Assembly (NCBI RefSeq): GCF_012910705.2
Contig: NZ_WTVG02000039.1
Span: forward strand, 372,001 to 436,000
Length of the DNA stretch: 64,000 nucleotides
DNA from: Aromatoleum anaerobium
GTDB taxonomy: Bacteria; Pseudomonadota; Gammaproteobacteria; Burkholderiales; Rhodocyclaceae
Direction: 5' to 3'
The translations under genes were made by a program, and so were the position numbers. Positions 16,297-26,028 of this stretch are shown here, piece after piece. The notes beneath the pieces were generated by a model. The model was not told the DNA's origin and did no database searches. It was given only the letters and a program-made list of their open reading frames with translations. The stretch's first letter is position 1, and every line of letters starts with the position of its first letter.

Positions 16297-17076
16297 TCAG
16301 AAGCGGTCCGGGCGCACCATCGCGTCCATACCGCCATCAACGAACATGACACTGCCGTGGATGAAGGCGGCCTGGTCCGACTGCAGGAAGGCGACCATGG
16401 CCGCGATTTCATCCGGCTGACCGGCGCGGCCCAGCGGCGCAACAAACTTCTTCACAGCCTCGCCGAAGCGCGGATCTTCCTTGGAAGCCTGATGCAGCGG
16501 CGTTTCCACGGCACCGGGGGCGACGACGTTGAGCCGCATTCCGCGCGCCCCCCACACGACCGCTTTCTGACGCGCGTAGCGGGTCACCGCATACTTGGAA
16601 CTGGCATAGGCGACGTGCGGCGCGCCAAGCACATCGGCCTGCGCCCGTGCGTCGGCCTCGTTGCCAGCGAGCATCGCCGCGACCATCGGCTGGCTGTCCG
16701 CACCCGGCTGGGTGGAAGCGACCGAACCGATGATCAGGGCCGCCGGCCGCTTGCCTTTCGCGAGCGCTTCGCTGAGGCCATCGACGAGCGCGGTGACGCC
16801 GAAGTAATTGACGGCGAGGATGAGCCCGGCCGAGGGTGCGGTCACACCGACGCCGGCGCAGCACACGAGGCCGTCAAGCACGCCGCTGCAGCGCTCGATG
16901 ACCGCATCGACGGCCGACTGGCGACCGGCCGGGGTGGACAGATCGGCCACGATATCCACATTCGTGTCCGCAGCGCCGCGATCGATTCCGATGACGCGAT
17001 GGCCGGCAGCGTTGAGAACCTTGCAGACAGCCGCGCCGATACCCGAGGCCGAACCGGTGACAACAGTAACTGGCAT
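16297..17076 (-). CDS. SDR-family oxidoreductase, 3-alpha-hydroxysteroid dehydrogenase/carbonyl reductase-like
   Basis: A 259-residue SDR starting MPVTVVTGSASGIGAAV at ATG 17076. From memory it closely follows the 3-alpha-HSD/carbonyl reductase of Comamonas testosteroni: GIDRGAADTNVDIVADLSTP, VNYFGVTAL, AALIIGSVAST, the active-site YASSKYAVTR, LNVVAPGAVETPL and the C-terminus VDGGMDAMVRP. This subgroup lacks the usual NNAG and has CCAGVG instead, as here. A conserved box at 17257-17276 lies 181-200 bp upstream of the start. It is probably the first gene of the unit with 15250-16110 and ETF-QO. The steroid substrate is inferred, not shown. Confidence 0.8.
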   Translation of the reverse strand: MPVTVVTGSASGIGAAVCKVLNAAGHRVIGIDRGAADTNVDIVADLSTPAGRQSAVDAVIERCSGVLDGLVCCAGVGVTAPSAGLILAVNYFGVTALVDGLSEALAKGKRPAALIIGSVASTQPGADSQPMVAAMLAGNEADARAQADVLGAPHVAYASSKYAVTRYARQKAVVWGARGMRLNVVAPGAVETPLHQASKEDPRFGEAVKKFVAPLGRAGQPDEIAAMVAFLQSDQAAFIHGSVMFVDGGMDAMVRPDRF

Positions 17077-17256
17077 GGAAAAACTCCTGGTTGAATGAAT
17101 TTCGGCTGGCGTCGTTCGGACGGACGAACGAACGCGGCCGGTACGGATTAAGCCCTGCGGCACTTCCTCGGCCTGTACCCGATCGCACGCCCAGCGGTAA
17201 TCGCGTTGCCAGCGGGCGAGCGCTGGTCCGATCATCGGTCACTCGGCACTTGGCGT

Positions 17257-17276
17257 CGTCGTCCAAGAAGACTATG
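17257..17276 (-). promoter_or_regulatory. catabolic-cluster box upstream of the SDR gene at 17076
   Basis: Read towards the gene the site is ATAGTCTTCTTGGACGACG, containing GTCT-N4-GGAC. Six further sites of the same form precede other genes of the cluster. Confidence 0.55.
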
Positions 17277-17540
17277 AACGCAGCCCGAAAATATCCTCAG
17301 TGAATCCACTCGCCGGGTTGCTCATGACGGTCCGGGCCAAGGGTTTAGATACCTAGTTGGGCCAAGATCGCCGCTGCAATCGGCGCGATATCGCCATCCT
17401 GCTCGCTTTGGCGCTGTCATGCCCGGTATAGTCCATTCGGACGACGGAGCGCAGTAGCACCGACGATAGTATCGAATCGCAACATGCCGGCCCCACTACA
17501 GCCAGCGACATTTCCACGAAAATCCTCGGGACAGCCCCAG

Positions 17541-18407
17541 ATGAAGACCATTCAAGCATTGATCGCGGCTGTGTCGCTGCTCGTCGCGCTGTCCTCCCCG
17601 GCTGCGGCCACCCCCGGGGACGCCACGGCAACCGCAACCCACGATGCGGCCCGCACCGCAGCCTTGCTCGACCGTGCCGAAGCCCACTACCGCGCCCAGG
17701 GCGAGAAAGCGCTTGCAGCCTTCAGCCAGGCCGGCGAATTCAAGGATGGCGAACTCTACGTCTACGTGCTCGGCCGCGACGGCGTCATGCTATCGAGTGG
17801 CGGTTCGTCGGCCGCGCTGATCGGGCGCAACTTGCGCGACATGACTGATGCCGACGGCAAGCCCTTCTTCCGCGAAATCCTCGAAGGAGCGAAATCGAAA
17901 GGCAACGGGGTCGTCGAATACCGCTGGTTCAATCCTATGGACGGGCGTACCGAACGCAAGATCGCCAGCTACCGCGCGGTCGGCGACGCGATCCTGATCG
18001 CCGGCTACTACGTCCCGCGCGCCTCGTTCGAACTTGCCAAATCCCTGCTGTGGCGCGCGGTGCACGAATACAAGCAGCACGGCGACCGCGCTTTCGAACA
18101 TTTCAACGATGTAAACGGCAGCTTCGTGCAAGATGAACTCTACGTTTTCGTCATCGGCCTCGACGACCAAGTCGTGTATGCGCACGGCGGCGCCCCGCGC
18201 CAGATCGGCCGCAATGTCGGCGAGCAGCGCGACGCCTCCGGCAAGTTCTTCGTCCGTGAAATGATCGGCATCGCCAAGAAGAAGGGCGAAGGGGAATTGC
18301 AGTACACGTGGCGCAATCCGGCAACGCAGAAAATCGAACCGAAGCGTACCTACGTCGTGCGCGTCGGTGACAAACTCATTGGCTCCGGGGCCTTTACCCT
18401 GCCCTGA
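17541..18407 (+). CDS. secreted double-Cache-domain protein
   Basis: A 288-residue protein with a signal peptide (MKTIQALIAAVSLLVALSSP, cleavage near AAATPG). Two Cache-like sensory modules follow: about 55-155 (GELYVYVLGRDGVMLSSGGS, FFREILEGAKSKGNGVVEYR) and about 160-285 (DELYVFVIGLDDQVVYAHGG, FFVREMIGIAKKKGEGELQY). No membrane helix follows, so it is probably a soluble periplasmic ligand-binding protein. A paralogue with the same layout lies at 37703-38581. The ATG at 17541 is chosen because it opens the signal peptide. The ligand is unknown; it may sense or bind the substrate of the catabolic cluster. Confidence 0.75.
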   Translation: MKTIQALIAAVSLLVALSSPAAATPGDATATATHDAARTAALLDRAEAHYRAQGEKALAAFSQAGEFKDGELYVYVLGRDGVMLSSGGSSAALIGRNLRDMTDADGKPFFREILEGAKSKGNGVVEYRWFNPMDGRTERKIASYRAVGDAILIAGYYVPRASFELAKSLLWRAVHEYKQHGDRAFEHFNDVNGSFVQDELYVFVIGLDDQVVYAHGGAPRQIGRNVGEQRDASGKFFVREMIGIAKKKGEGELQYTWRNPATQKIEPKRTYVVRVGDKLIGSGAFTLP

Positions 18408-18410
18408 GTT

Positions 18411-18440
18411 GGGTGGCGACACGCAGGTCGCACTCACCCA
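18411..18440. terminator. hairpin between convergent Cache and LuxR genes
   Basis: GGGTGGCGAC...GTCGCACTCACCC can fold into an imperfect stem at the convergent 3' ends. There is no T-run, so termination efficiency is uncertain. Confidence 0.35.
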
Positions 18441-19609
18441 TTGCGACTGAGCGCCGCAACGCTGTTCAGCATGATGCGCACGAGCTCGGTCTGGCGGCGC
18501 ACGCCGGTTTTCGAGAAGATCGAACGCAGGTGCGCGCGAGCGGTGTTGCGGCGGATGTTCAGCGCTTCGGCGGCCTCTTCAAGGGACAGTCCGTTGGTCA
18601 GTTCGAGCGCGAGCGCCGTTTCGGCCGGGGTCAGGTTGAACAGCTGCTTCGCGACCGCGCTGCTTGCGAGCGACTTGCCGGCGGCGTCGCGGATATAGAC
18701 GACTGCGGCCGGCTGACCCTTGCCTTCGGCCCATTCGCTCGATGGCACGACCTCGACGACCACGCCGAGGCTCACCAGCCCGGAGGGGCGGGCCACCGAC
18801 ATCGCCTCTGCAACTGTGATGTTTTCAGTGCCGTAGCGCGCGAACGCGTTACGCACAATGCGCTGTAATTCGCGGTTGTCGCTCGGGTAGGAAGCTTCCA
18901 GACGTCCGCCGACCACTTTGAGCCCGTCGCCGCTGGCGAGAATTTCCTTCGCGATCAGGTTCTGGTCCAGCACCTTGCCGCTCTCGTCGAGCACGATGGT
19001 CGCAATCGACAGGCGCCCGATCGCCTGCGAATACAGCGCACCGAGCGATTCACTGCGGTCGAGCAGATTGTGCATGTGCAGCGCACGACGCAGATGCGGC
19101 AGCAGGGCTTCACAGCGCGCGCGGTCCTCGGCCGAGAACTTCGGCGCGGATTCCGGCCGGGTAATGCGGAACCTCAGCTTGCCCGCGCCGGGCGTCGAGA
19201 TATCCACCCCCATCACATGAAACACGCCGCGCGGCGCGCACCAGTGCTGGTAATACGGCGAACGCCGCCACTCGGATTCGTTCATGACGTCGTCGACGGT
19301 GAACACGCGATCGGCCGGCTGATTGAGGAAGGGCGTGGCGCTGTGCGGGTAGGTCAGGTAATTAACCCTGCCACCCCCTTCAACGTCACCGACCGCGATC
19401 ATCAGCCCCATGTCGGTCTGGTCGGGCGAGCGCAGAATCAAGGTGACGTAATTCGCTGCGAACAGCTCCTGGAATAATTCGAGCGCGGCCGCCCAGAGCT
19501 TGGCGTCGAGAGCGGCGTCATACAGCGCGCCGACGATGCGGTCGTATGTCTCCAGTCCCAGGTTGGCATGCGCCAGGGCAAGCGCCGCGGCCTTTTTCGT
19601 TGACTCCAC
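18434..19609 (-). CDS. LuxR-family transcriptional regulator
   Basis: A 391-residue regulator whose C-terminus is a LuxR/GerE helix-turn-helix: LTPAETALALELTNGLSLEE followed by LNIRRNTARAHLRSIFSKTG. The N-terminal about 300 residues have no receiver aspartate motif and look PAS-like (IATIVLDESGKVLDQNLIAK), suggesting direct ligand sensing. Regulators of this build often stand beside DUF1302/DUF1329/RND gene sets for hydrophobic substrates. It is the only dedicated regulator in the 13.5-38.6 kb cluster and is therefore the best candidate to bind the seven shared boxes. Its own upstream region has no such box. Confidence 0.85.
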   Translation of the reverse strand: MESTKKAAALALAHANLGLETYDRIVGALYDAALDAKLWAAALELFQELFAANYVTLILRSPDQTDMGLMIAVGDVEGGGRVNYLTYPHSATPFLNQPADRVFTVDDVMNESEWRRSPYYQHWCAPRGVFHVMGVDISTPGAGKLRFRITRPESAPKFSAEDRARCEALLPHLRRALHMHNLLDRSESLGALYSQAIGRLSIATIVLDESGKVLDQNLIAKEILASGDGLKVVGGRLEASYPSDNRELQRIVRNAFARYGTENITVAEAMSVARPSGLVSLGVVVEVVPSSEWAEGKGQPAAVVYIRDAAGKSLASSAVAKQLFNLTPAETALALELTNGLSLEEAAEALNIRRNTARAHLRSIFSKTGVRRQTELVRIMLNSVAALSRNG

Positions 19610-19740
19610 GAGCTCTCCTCACCGAAGTTATTGGTTTAGGGGTTCAGGGAGTTTTCTCCTCTTCCCGTCTTTCTCGCACGCCCGCTCGGGACATCGCCAG
19701 CCCGGTGGTCGCGGTCCGCGACCGCCGGATCGTTGCAAGC

Positions 19741-20685
19741 TCACTGCACGGCAAGCCCCGCGACCAGTTCGGGCACCATCTCGAACAAGTCGCCAACCAG
19801 GCCATAGTCGGAAACCTGGAAGATCGGCGCGTCCGGGTCTTTGTTGATCGCGACGATAACCTTCGAATCCTTCATGCCGGCCAAGTGCTGGATTGCGCCC
19901 GAAATGCCGACCGCAACGTAGAGGTCCGGTGCGACAATCTTGCCCGTCTGGCCGACCTGATAGTCGTTCGGCACGAAGCCCGCATCCACCGCGGCACGCG
20001 ATGCGCCAAGCGCCGCGCCCAGCCTGTCGGCCAGCGGCTCCATCACTTCGCGATATTTTTCGCCGCTGCTGAGGCCGCGTCCACCAGAGACCACGATCCG
20101 CGCCGCGGTAAGTTCCGGTCGCTCGGACTTGCTGAGCTCGCGCCCGACCAGCCGCGAAACACCCAAATCCTCTCGTGGAGACAGTTCGCGCAGCGTCGCG
20201 TTCCCGCCCGCTGCCGCCGCCTCGAAAGCCGTGGTGCGTACCGTCAGCACCTGCATCGGTTCGTCCGACTCCACCGACACCATCACGTTTCCCGCGTAGA
20301 TCGGCCGCACATATCTACCGGGCGCGGCAATCGACACCACGTCCGACACCGGCGCGACGTCGAGCAGCGCGGCGAGCCGCGGCGCGAGATTCTTGCCGAA
20401 GCTGGACCCGCCCGCAAGTACCGCATTGAAACCTTCATCCCGGACGAGGCCGGCGGCGAGTGCCGCGAGATTTTCCACCAGCTGGTCACGGTAATGCGCG
20501 GCGTTCGCGCTGAGCACTTGTGCCACGCCCTGCACCGCTCCCGCTTCGGAAACCGCGGCCGCGCAATCGCAGCCGGCGACCAACACCTGCACCTCGCCGC
20601 CGAATTGCTGCGCCGCGCTGATCGCATTGAGCGTCGCCGCGGCGAGTTTGTGATTGTCGTGCTCGGCAATAACCAGAACCTTCAT
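19741..20685 (-). CDS. etfA: electron transfer flavoprotein subunit alpha
   Basis: A 314-residue EtfA, the FAD-binding partner of EtfB, shuttling electrons from acyl-CoA dehydrogenases to ETF-QO. The start [15 protein letters not shown] and the C-terminal FAD-binding signature ([66 protein letters not shown]) are unmistakable. It lies 14 bp after etfB in the same direction. ATG 20685 is preferred over the upstream 20703. Confidence 0.95.
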   Translation of the reverse strand: MKVLVIAEHDNHKLAAATLNAISAAQQFGGEVQVLVAGCDCAAAVSEAGAVQGVAQVLSANAAHYRDQLVENLAALAAGLVRDEGFNAVLAGGSSFGKNLAPRLAALLDVAPVSDVVSIAAPGRYVRPIYAGNVMVSVESDEPMQVLTVRTTAFEAAAAGGNATLRELSPREDLGVSRLVGRELSKSERPELTAARIVVSGGRGLSSGEKYREVMEPLADRLGAALGASRAAVDAGFVPNDYQVGQTGKIVAPDLYVAVGISGAIQHLAGMKDSKVIVAINKDPDAPIFQVSDYGLVGDLFEMVPELVAGLAVQ

Positions 20686-20699
20686 TTTTCGCAAACTCC

Positions 20700-21449
20700 T
20701 CAAATGACCTTGGCGTCGTGCCTGAGTTTCTCGATCAGCTCGGCCACGTCGGCGACCTTGACCCCTGCCTTGCGCGCGGGCGGCTCGGCATGCTGCAGAT
20801 GGCGCAGCCGGGGGGCGATATCGACGCCCAGATCGGCCGCCGGAATGACGTCGAGCGGTTTCTTTTTCGCCTTCATGATGTTCGGCAGCGTCGCGTAGCG
20901 CGGCTCGTTCAGGCGCAGGTCGGAGGTCACGACCGCCGGCAGCGGCAGCTCCAGCGTTTCCAGCCCGCCGTCGACTTCGCGCGTGACGCGGATCGTGCCC
21001 TTGTCGACCAACAGTTTCGATGCGAAAGTCGCTTGCCCCCAGCCCATCAGCGCGGCAAGTATCTGGCCGGTCTGGTTCGCGTCGTCATCGATCGCCTGCT
21101 TGCCGCAGATCACCAGTTGCGGCTGCTCGCGCTCGGCCACCGCCTTGAGCAGCTTGCCCACTGCCAGCGGCTGGAGTTCGGCTGAGGTCTCGACCAGAAT
21201 CGCGCGGTCAGCCCCCATCGCCAGTGCGGTGCGCAGGGTTTCCTGGCACACCGCGGCGCCGCAGCTCACCGCGATGACTTCGCTGGCGATGCCGGCTTCC
21301 TTCAGGCGCACTGCCTCTTCCACTGAAATTTCATCGAAGGGGTTGATCGCCATCTTGACGCCGGAAAGCTCCACCCCGCTGTGGTCCGACTTGACCCGGA
21401 CCTTGACGTTGTAATCGACCACCCGTTTCACCGGGACCAGAATTTTCAC
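20700..21449 (-). CDS. etfB: electron transfer flavoprotein subunit beta
   Basis: A 249-residue EtfB that starts at GTG 21449 behind GGGAGGCGCAA. Signature regions are [67 protein letters not shown] and [20 protein letters not shown]. It is followed directly by etfA. A box of the shared catabolic-cluster type lies about 100 bp upstream (21545-21564), so the etfBA pair is probably co-regulated with the oxidoreductases around it. Confidence 0.95.
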   Translation of the reverse strand: MKILVPVKRVVDYNVKVRVKSDHSGVELSGVKMAINPFDEISVEEAVRLKEAGIASEVIAVSCGAAVCQETLRTALAMGADRAILVETSAELQPLAVGKLLKAVAEREQPQLVICGKQAIDDDANQTGQILAALMGWGQATFASKLLVDKGTIRVTREVDGGLETLELPLPAVVTSDLRLNEPRYATLPNIMKAKKKPLDVIPAADLGVDIAPRLRHLQHAEPPARKAGVKVADVAELIEKLRHDAKVI

Positions 21450-21544
21450 TTGCGCCTCCCACTTAGAGCATGATTTCGATGCACCGGCGGCCGCCAGCGA
21501 GGCGCCGGCCCTGCCTGCATCATCGGACAAGCGACGCCGCCGGG

Positions 21545-21564
21545 CATCCTCCATCAAGACTAAG
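21545..21564 (-). promoter_or_regulatory. catabolic-cluster box upstream of etfB
   Basis: Read towards etfB: TTAGTCTTGATGGAGGATG. It differs from the consensus in the right half (GGAG for GGAC). Confidence 0.5.
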
Positions 21565-21585
21565 CGGAATGGATGGGGCGCGGCC

Positions 21586-22641
21586 TCACTCCGCGAAACG
21601 GATCCGCAGCCGCTCGCTGGTCGGCACCGCCTGACAGCTGAGCGTCCACGCGCGCGCCAAATCCTTCTGGTCGAGCACCTCGTTGTGTCGCAGATGCACC
21701 GTCCCCTCCTGGACCTGGCACATGCAGGACGCGCACATGCCGGCCTGGCAGGAGTGGGGGGCATCGATCCCGGCACGCAGCATCGCGTCGAGCAGGGTTT
21801 CGCTACCGCCGCAGACGAGCTTGTGCAGTTCGCCGTTGAGCGAGACTTCGAGTTCGGCCTCGGCAACGCCGTCTTCTGGCGCGTTCGCCGCTGCCGCCGC
21901 GGTAACGGCGGCGACGTCTTCCTCATCGGGCAGCGATACGAAACGCTCGACATGCACGTGCTCGCCGTCGACGCCAAGCATTTCAAGCGCTGCGACCGCC
22001 GCATCCATGAACGCCGACGGCCCGCAGATAAAAACTTGCGCCGCCGTCCATGGCCGCGCCAGCTCGGCGAGCTGCGCGACCGCAGGCACCCCCTGCACCG
22101 AATCCAGCCAGTGGACGAGTTGCAGGCGCGACGGATGCGCCGCGGCGAGTTCCTTCAAACGTTCGCGGAAGATCACCGAACGTTCGTCGCGGTTCGCATA
22201 GATCAGCGCGACCCGTCCCTGGCCGTGCGCCAGCACCGCACGCAGGATAGCGAACACTGGCGTGACCCCGCTGCCGCCCGCGAACAGGAGGAAATCCCCT
22301 TGCAGCGTGCGAGGCGTGAACACGCCGGCCGGTGCCATCACCTCCAGCACGTCGCCGGCCTTGAGTCGGTCGCACAGCCAGTTCGACGCACGGCCGTTCG
22401 CGACCCGCTTGACCGTCACGCGCGGTAGCGCATCGAGCGTCGGCGTGCTCGACATCGAGTAGCAGCGCGGCAGATGGCGACCGAGCACCGGCACGCGCAG
22501 GGTCAGGAACTGGCCCGGGCGGTACGCGAACATATCGGTCAGTTCGGCTGGAATTTCCAGCTCGAACGACTTCGTGTCGTGCGTCTCGACGACAACCGAC
22601 CGGACCCGCAGCGCGTGATAGCGGACCGGCGCGATGCTCAT
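21586..22641 (-). CDS. ferredoxin-NAD(P) reductase with C-terminal 2Fe-2S domain (KshB/PaaE-like oxygenase reductase)
   Basis: A 351-residue electron-transfer protein in the order FAD domain, NAD domain, plant-type ferredoxin. The FAD motif is RCYSMSSTP (residues about 59-67), with the NAD region [19 protein letters not shown] and [11 protein letters not shown]. The C-terminal 2Fe-2S motif is [11 protein letters not shown] with a final cysteine in LSCQAV. This layout is that of KshB and PaaE-type reductases. Its ATG overlaps the stop of the upstream SDR gene (ATGA), giving an operon HsaA-like, SDR, reductase. The likely partner is the KshA-like Rieske oxygenase at 36364. Confidence 0.88.
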   Translation of the reverse strand: MSIAPVRYHALRVRSVVVETHDTKSFELEIPAELTDMFAYRPGQFLTLRVPVLGRHLPRCYSMSSTPTLDALPRVTVKRVANGRASNWLCDRLKAGDVLEVMAPAGVFTPRTLQGDFLLFAGGSGVTPVFAILRAVLAHGQGRVALIYANRDERSVIFRERLKELAAAHPSRLQLVHWLDSVQGVPAVAQLAELARPWTAAQVFICGPSAFMDAAVAALEMLGVDGEHVHVERFVSLPDEEDVAAVTAAAAANAPEDGVAEAELEVSLNGELHKLVCGGSETLLDAMLRAGIDAPHSCQAGMCASCMCQVQEGTVHLRHNEVLDQKDLARAWTLSCQAVPTSERLRIRFAE

Positions 22642-23396
22642 AGCCCGATTCCGAGTATGGCGTTGTCGACGCGGATCTCGGCGCCGCTGACGAAGCGCGA
22701 GTCATCCGAGGCGAGAAACAGTACGACGTTGGCGATCTGGTCCGGCATACATGCCCGCCCGGCCCGGTTTTTCTCGGCATCGAACAGCAGGTATTTCGGA
22801 TCGACGCCCGGGGCACTGGCCTGCATCATCGGCGTGTAGATGCCGTCGGGGTGCACCGAGTTGACGCGCACCGCGTAACCGCGCTTGCGGCAGTGCAGCG
22901 CCGCGGCGCGAGTGAGCGCACCGACCGCGGCCTTCGACGCGCTGTACGCGGCGTAGCCGTCGACCGGCAACCACGAGGACACCGACGCCATGTTGATGAT
23001 CGAACCGCCGTGCGCCTTCAGCGCCAGAACGCCGTACTTGCAGCCGAGGAAGCAGGAATCGCCATTCACCCGCTGGATGCGCTGCCAGTGTTCCAGCGTC
23101 GCCTCCTCCAGCGAGGCCGATTCCAGTATCCCGGCATTATTGACCAGCACGTCGAGGCGACCGAAACGCTCGCCGACTGCCGCCATCACCGTCTGCCAGT
23201 CCGCCTCGCTGCTGACGTCGTGGCGCACGAACATCGCCTGATCGCCGACCTCCCGCGCCAGCGCGTTGCCCGCTTCCTCATTGCGGTCCCCCAGCACCAG
23301 GCGGGCACCTTCGCGCGCCATCAGCAGCACATCCTCGCGCCCGACGCCGCTCGCGCCGCCGGTCACGAGAACTACCTTTCCTTCCAGACGTCCCAT
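22638..23396 (-). CDS. SDR-family oxidoreductase, 3-beta/17-beta-hydroxysteroid dehydrogenase-like
   Basis: A 252-residue classical SDR: TGGASGVG (cofactor), NNAGIL, INMASVSSWLPVDGYAAYSA with catalytic Ser, Tyr and Lys (YSASKAA), and RVNSVHPDGIYTPMMQAS. From memory these stretches, the DVSSEADW segment and the C-terminal [15 protein letters not shown] track the 3-beta/17-beta-HSD of Comamonas testosteroni closely. ATG 23396 is preferred over the longer frame. The gene is coupled to the reductase downstream and lies 103 bp behind the HsaA-like gene. The true substrate may be another cyclic alcohol. Confidence 0.85.
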   Translation of the reverse strand: MGRLEGKVVLVTGGASGVGREDVLLMAREGARLVLGDRNEEAGNALAREVGDQAMFVRHDVSSEADWQTVMAAVGERFGRLDVLVNNAGILESASLEEATLEHWQRIQRVNGDSCFLGCKYGVLALKAHGGSIINMASVSSWLPVDGYAAYSASKAAVGALTRAAALHCRKRGYAVRVNSVHPDGIYTPMMQASAPGVDPKYLLFDAEKNRAGRACMPDQIANVVLFLASDDSRFVSGAEIRVDNAILGIGL

Positions 23397-23499
23397 GACG
23401 TCCTCCTGTCTGTTTCGGTCGCCGTTTACCCGGCAACTGGATAGATAAACCGTCATTCCGGCCGGAAACCAGCAGCCTCAAACCCCTCACCGCCACCAC

Positions 23500-24723
23500 T
23501 CACACGAACGGGTCCGCATTCGGCAAGCCCAACATCACCGCCCCGTGCGAGCGCGCGTAGGCATCACTGTTGTTGGCGATGTGGCCGCGCGACTGGTGGA
23601 TGTCGCGAAACACGCGCTCGATCGGATTCGTCTTGTAAAGCCCTGACCCGGCACACGCCCGCATCAGGTCGTCCGCCATGCGGGCGCACAACTTAGGCAC
23701 CTGCGACGCCTGCGCGCGCTGCATCAGGCGCTCCTCGACCGGCATCCGCTCGCCGCTGCGCGCGCACTCGACGATGCGCGCGTAATTGCGGAACAGCACC
23801 AGCTTTAGCTGGTCGGTCACCATCATTGCCTCGGACACGGCCATCTGCGCATTCGGGTCGTCTGCGGTCTTCGCGCCGTGCTTGCCGACGTGGGCGGCGG
23901 CACGTGCGCGGAAACTGGCGATTGCGCCATCGAGCGCACCGATGCACGCCGACGACACCGCGCGCTGGAACACCTGGGTGAAGGGGATGCGATACACCCA
24001 GCCTGGATTCACCGCACGCCCCGGGCAGCCGGCGTCGCTATGGTCGTTGGTGCGCTGCGTCCGGTGTTCCGGCACGAAGACGTTGTCGACGACGATGTCG
24101 TGGCTGCCGGTCGCACGCAGGCCGAGCACGTCCCAGTTGTGCTCCACGCGGTAATCCGATTTGGGTAGCAGGAAAGTCGTGTGTTCGAGCGCGCCCGAGC
24201 CATCGTTCTTCGGTAGCAGCCCGCCAAGGAAGATCCACTCGCAATGCTCGACGCCGCTCGAAAAACCCCAGCGCCCGGAGAAGCGGTAGCCGCCGTTGAC
24301 CTTTTCGGCTTTGCCGACCGGCATGTAGGTCGAGGCGATACGCGTCGACGAATCGGTACCCCAGACGTCCTGCTGCGCCTGTTCGGTAAACAGCGGCAAC
24401 TGCCAGTTGTGTACGCCGATCACGCCGTAAATCCAGGCCGTCGACATGCAGCCTTCGGCGAGCGCCATCTGCACCCGGTAGAACACACGCGGATCGAGTT
24501 CGTAACCGCCCCAGCGGCGCGGCTGCAGTACGCGAAACAGCCCTGCTGCCTCGATCTCGCGCACCGACTCCACCGGCACCAGCCCGGCACGCTCGGCATC
24601 GGCCGCGCGCGCCGCCAGCCGCGGCGCGAGTTCGCGCGCACGCTGCAGCAGCGCGACCGCCTCCGCGGTCATGTAGTCTTCGGCGAGAACGCCTGCCACC
24701 TGATCATTTGTCAGAACACCCAT
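23500..24723 (-). CDS. acyl-CoA dehydrogenase-fold flavin monooxygenase (HsaA/HpaB-C2-like)
   Basis: A 407-residue protein of the group D flavin monooxygenases, which share the acyl-CoA dehydrogenase fold and use reduced flavin from a separate reductase to hydroxylate or oxygenate. Typical regions are AGLFRVLQPRRWGGYELDP, GCMSTAWIYGVIGVHNWQL, the flavin-contact RFSGRWGFSSGVEHCEWIF, WDVLGLRATGSHDIVVDNVF and the C-terminal FRDIHQSRGHIANNSDAYAR. HsaA acts on 3-hydroxy-secosteroids. The gene has AGGAGG before ATG 24723 and a shared box about 110 bp upstream. No HsaB-type flavin reductase is seen in the window. Confidence 0.78.
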   Translation of the reverse strand: MGVLTNDQVAGVLAEDYMTAEAVALLQRARELAPRLAARAADAERAGLVPVESVREIEAAGLFRVLQPRRWGGYELDPRVFYRVQMALAEGCMSTAWIYGVIGVHNWQLPLFTEQAQQDVWGTDSSTRIASTYMPVGKAEKVNGGYRFSGRWGFSSGVEHCEWIFLGGLLPKNDGSGALEHTTFLLPKSDYRVEHNWDVLGLRATGSHDIVVDNVFVPEHRTQRTNDHSDAGCPGRAVNPGWVYRIPFTQVFQRAVSSACIGALDGAIASFRARAAAHVGKHGAKTADDPNAQMAVSEAMMVTDQLKLVLFRNYARIVECARSGERMPVEERLMQRAQASQVPKLCARMADDLMRACAGSGLYKTNPIERVFRDIHQSRGHIANNSDAYARSHGAVMLGLPNADPFV

Positions 24724-24821
24724 TCCGCGCACCTCCTCGATATCGTGCCCGCCGGCAAGAAAATGTCTCATTGGGCCATATCACCCGTTGGCGCAAGGTT
24801 TTCACACGCCCCATGGCAACT

Positions 24822-24842
24822 CATCGTCTGAACGGACTAACG
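24822..24842 (-). promoter_or_regulatory. catabolic-cluster box upstream of the HsaA-like gene
   Basis: Read towards the gene: TTAGTCCGTTCAGACGATG, with GTCC-N4-AGAC. It shares the divergent intergenic region with a second box at 24911-24931 facing the other way. Confidence 0.55.
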
Positions 24843-24910
24843 AAAATCGAGGCCTGATGCGGCAGCAGACAAAGCGGAAGGGCCGGCGTCCCAATTTCTC
24901 GTCAAATCCT

Positions 24911-24931
24911 CATTAACCCTTTTGGACGATG
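24911..24931 (+). promoter_or_regulatory. catabolic-cluster box upstream of the YCF48-like gene
   Basis: TTAACCCTTTTGGACGATG, about 80-100 bp before the start at 25012. The left half deviates (AACC); the right half GGACGATG is perfect. Confidence 0.5.
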
Positions 24932-25011
24932 CCGCCGGACGACACACGACAATAATGAGCGCCACGCTGCCATCGACTACATTGGCAGAACGATCCATAA
25001 GGAGACAGTCC

Positions 25012-26028
25012 ATGCGAACAGTTGTGGGCATGGCGATGGCATTGATCGTCGCACTCGCCGGCATCTTTGCATTCTCGCCACGCAGCGTACCGCCCTTGGC
25101 AGCGACCCGGATTCCGGTGGACCGGATGCAACTCAACAGCATCCTCCGCACCACTGCGGGCCTTGTCACCGCCGGCGAACTGGGCACCATCCTGGTTTCC
25201 GCCGACAACGGCGACACCTGGAAACCCGCCAGCCTGTCCGCCCAGAGGCAGGCGCTGATCACCCGCCTGGTCTTTGCCGACGACAAAACCGGGATCGCCA
25301 TCGGCCATGAAGGTTGGATCCTCAGAACTGCCGACGGCGGCCTGAACTGGGTGGAAGTCGCGTTCGACGAGAAGAACGGCGAGCCCCTCATGTCCGCCGC
25401 CCGACTGCCTTCGGGCGACTGGATCGCGGTCGGCGCTTTCGGTCGCACGCTGCGCTCGGGCGACGACGGAAACACCTGGCAGGAATTCACGCTCGCAGGT
25501 CAGGAAGACTGGCACCTGAACGACATCGCCGCCTCGGCCGACCGGCAACAATGGCTGATCGTCGGCGAATCGGGATCGGTGCTGCGCTCCGTCGACGGCG
25601 GCAAGGACTGGACGCCGGTTCCCGCCTTCTACAACGGTTCCCTGTACGGCGCGGTGCATCTTGGCGATGCGAACTGGGTCGCCTATGGCATGCGCGGCAA
25701 TGTTTTCCGCAGCGGCGACGGCGGCCTGACCTGGACCGCGTCGACCGTGCCGGCGCCCATCTCGCTGTACGGCCATACCCTGACCGCGGACGGCCGCCTG
25801 CTGCTGCTCGGTCAAGGCGGCATCGTGCTTGCCAGTAGCGACGCTGGCCAGAGCTTCAGCATCGTGCGCAAGAGTGGCCGCGCGAGCCTCACCGATATTT
25901 ATATCCGGGCGGACGGCAGTTGGCTACTTGCCAGCGATGGTGGGCTGCAAGTGCACAACCCCGCCGCCGAGGCGCCGGCAAAGGCCACGAAATCCAGCGC
26001 CCCGCCCCAGACTTCCGGAGTTTCCTGA
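25012..26028 (+). CDS. YCF48/BNR-repeat exported protein
   Basis: A 338-residue protein with an N-terminal membrane/signal segment (TVVGMAMALIVALAGIFAF) and a beta-propeller of YCF48/BNR-like repeats, seen as recurring blocks such as SADNGDTWKPAS, RTADGGLNWVEV, RSGDDGNTWQEF, RSVDGGKDWTPV and RSGDGGLTWTAS. AAGGAG precedes ATG 25012, and the stop overlaps the RND gene start (TGATG). YCF48-like genes are often paired with an RND permease in clusters for hydrophobic substrates, presumably as a periplasmic partner in substrate handling. The exact function is unknown. Confidence 0.8.
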   Translation: MRTVVGMAMALIVALAGIFAFSPRSVPPLAATRIPVDRMQLNSILRTTAGLVTAGELGTILVSADNGDTWKPASLSAQRQALITRLVFADDKTGIAIGHEGWILRTADGGLNWVEVAFDEKNGEPLMSAARLPSGDWIAVGAFGRTLRSGDDGNTWQEFTLAGQEDWHLNDIAASADRQQWLIVGESGSVLRSVDGGKDWTPVPAFYNGSLYGAVHLGDANWVAYGMRGNVFRSGDGGLTWTASTVPAPISLYGHTLTADGRLLLLGQGGIVLASSDAGQSFSIVRKSGRASLTDIYIRADGSWLLASDGGLQVHNPAAEAPAKATKSSAPPQTSGVS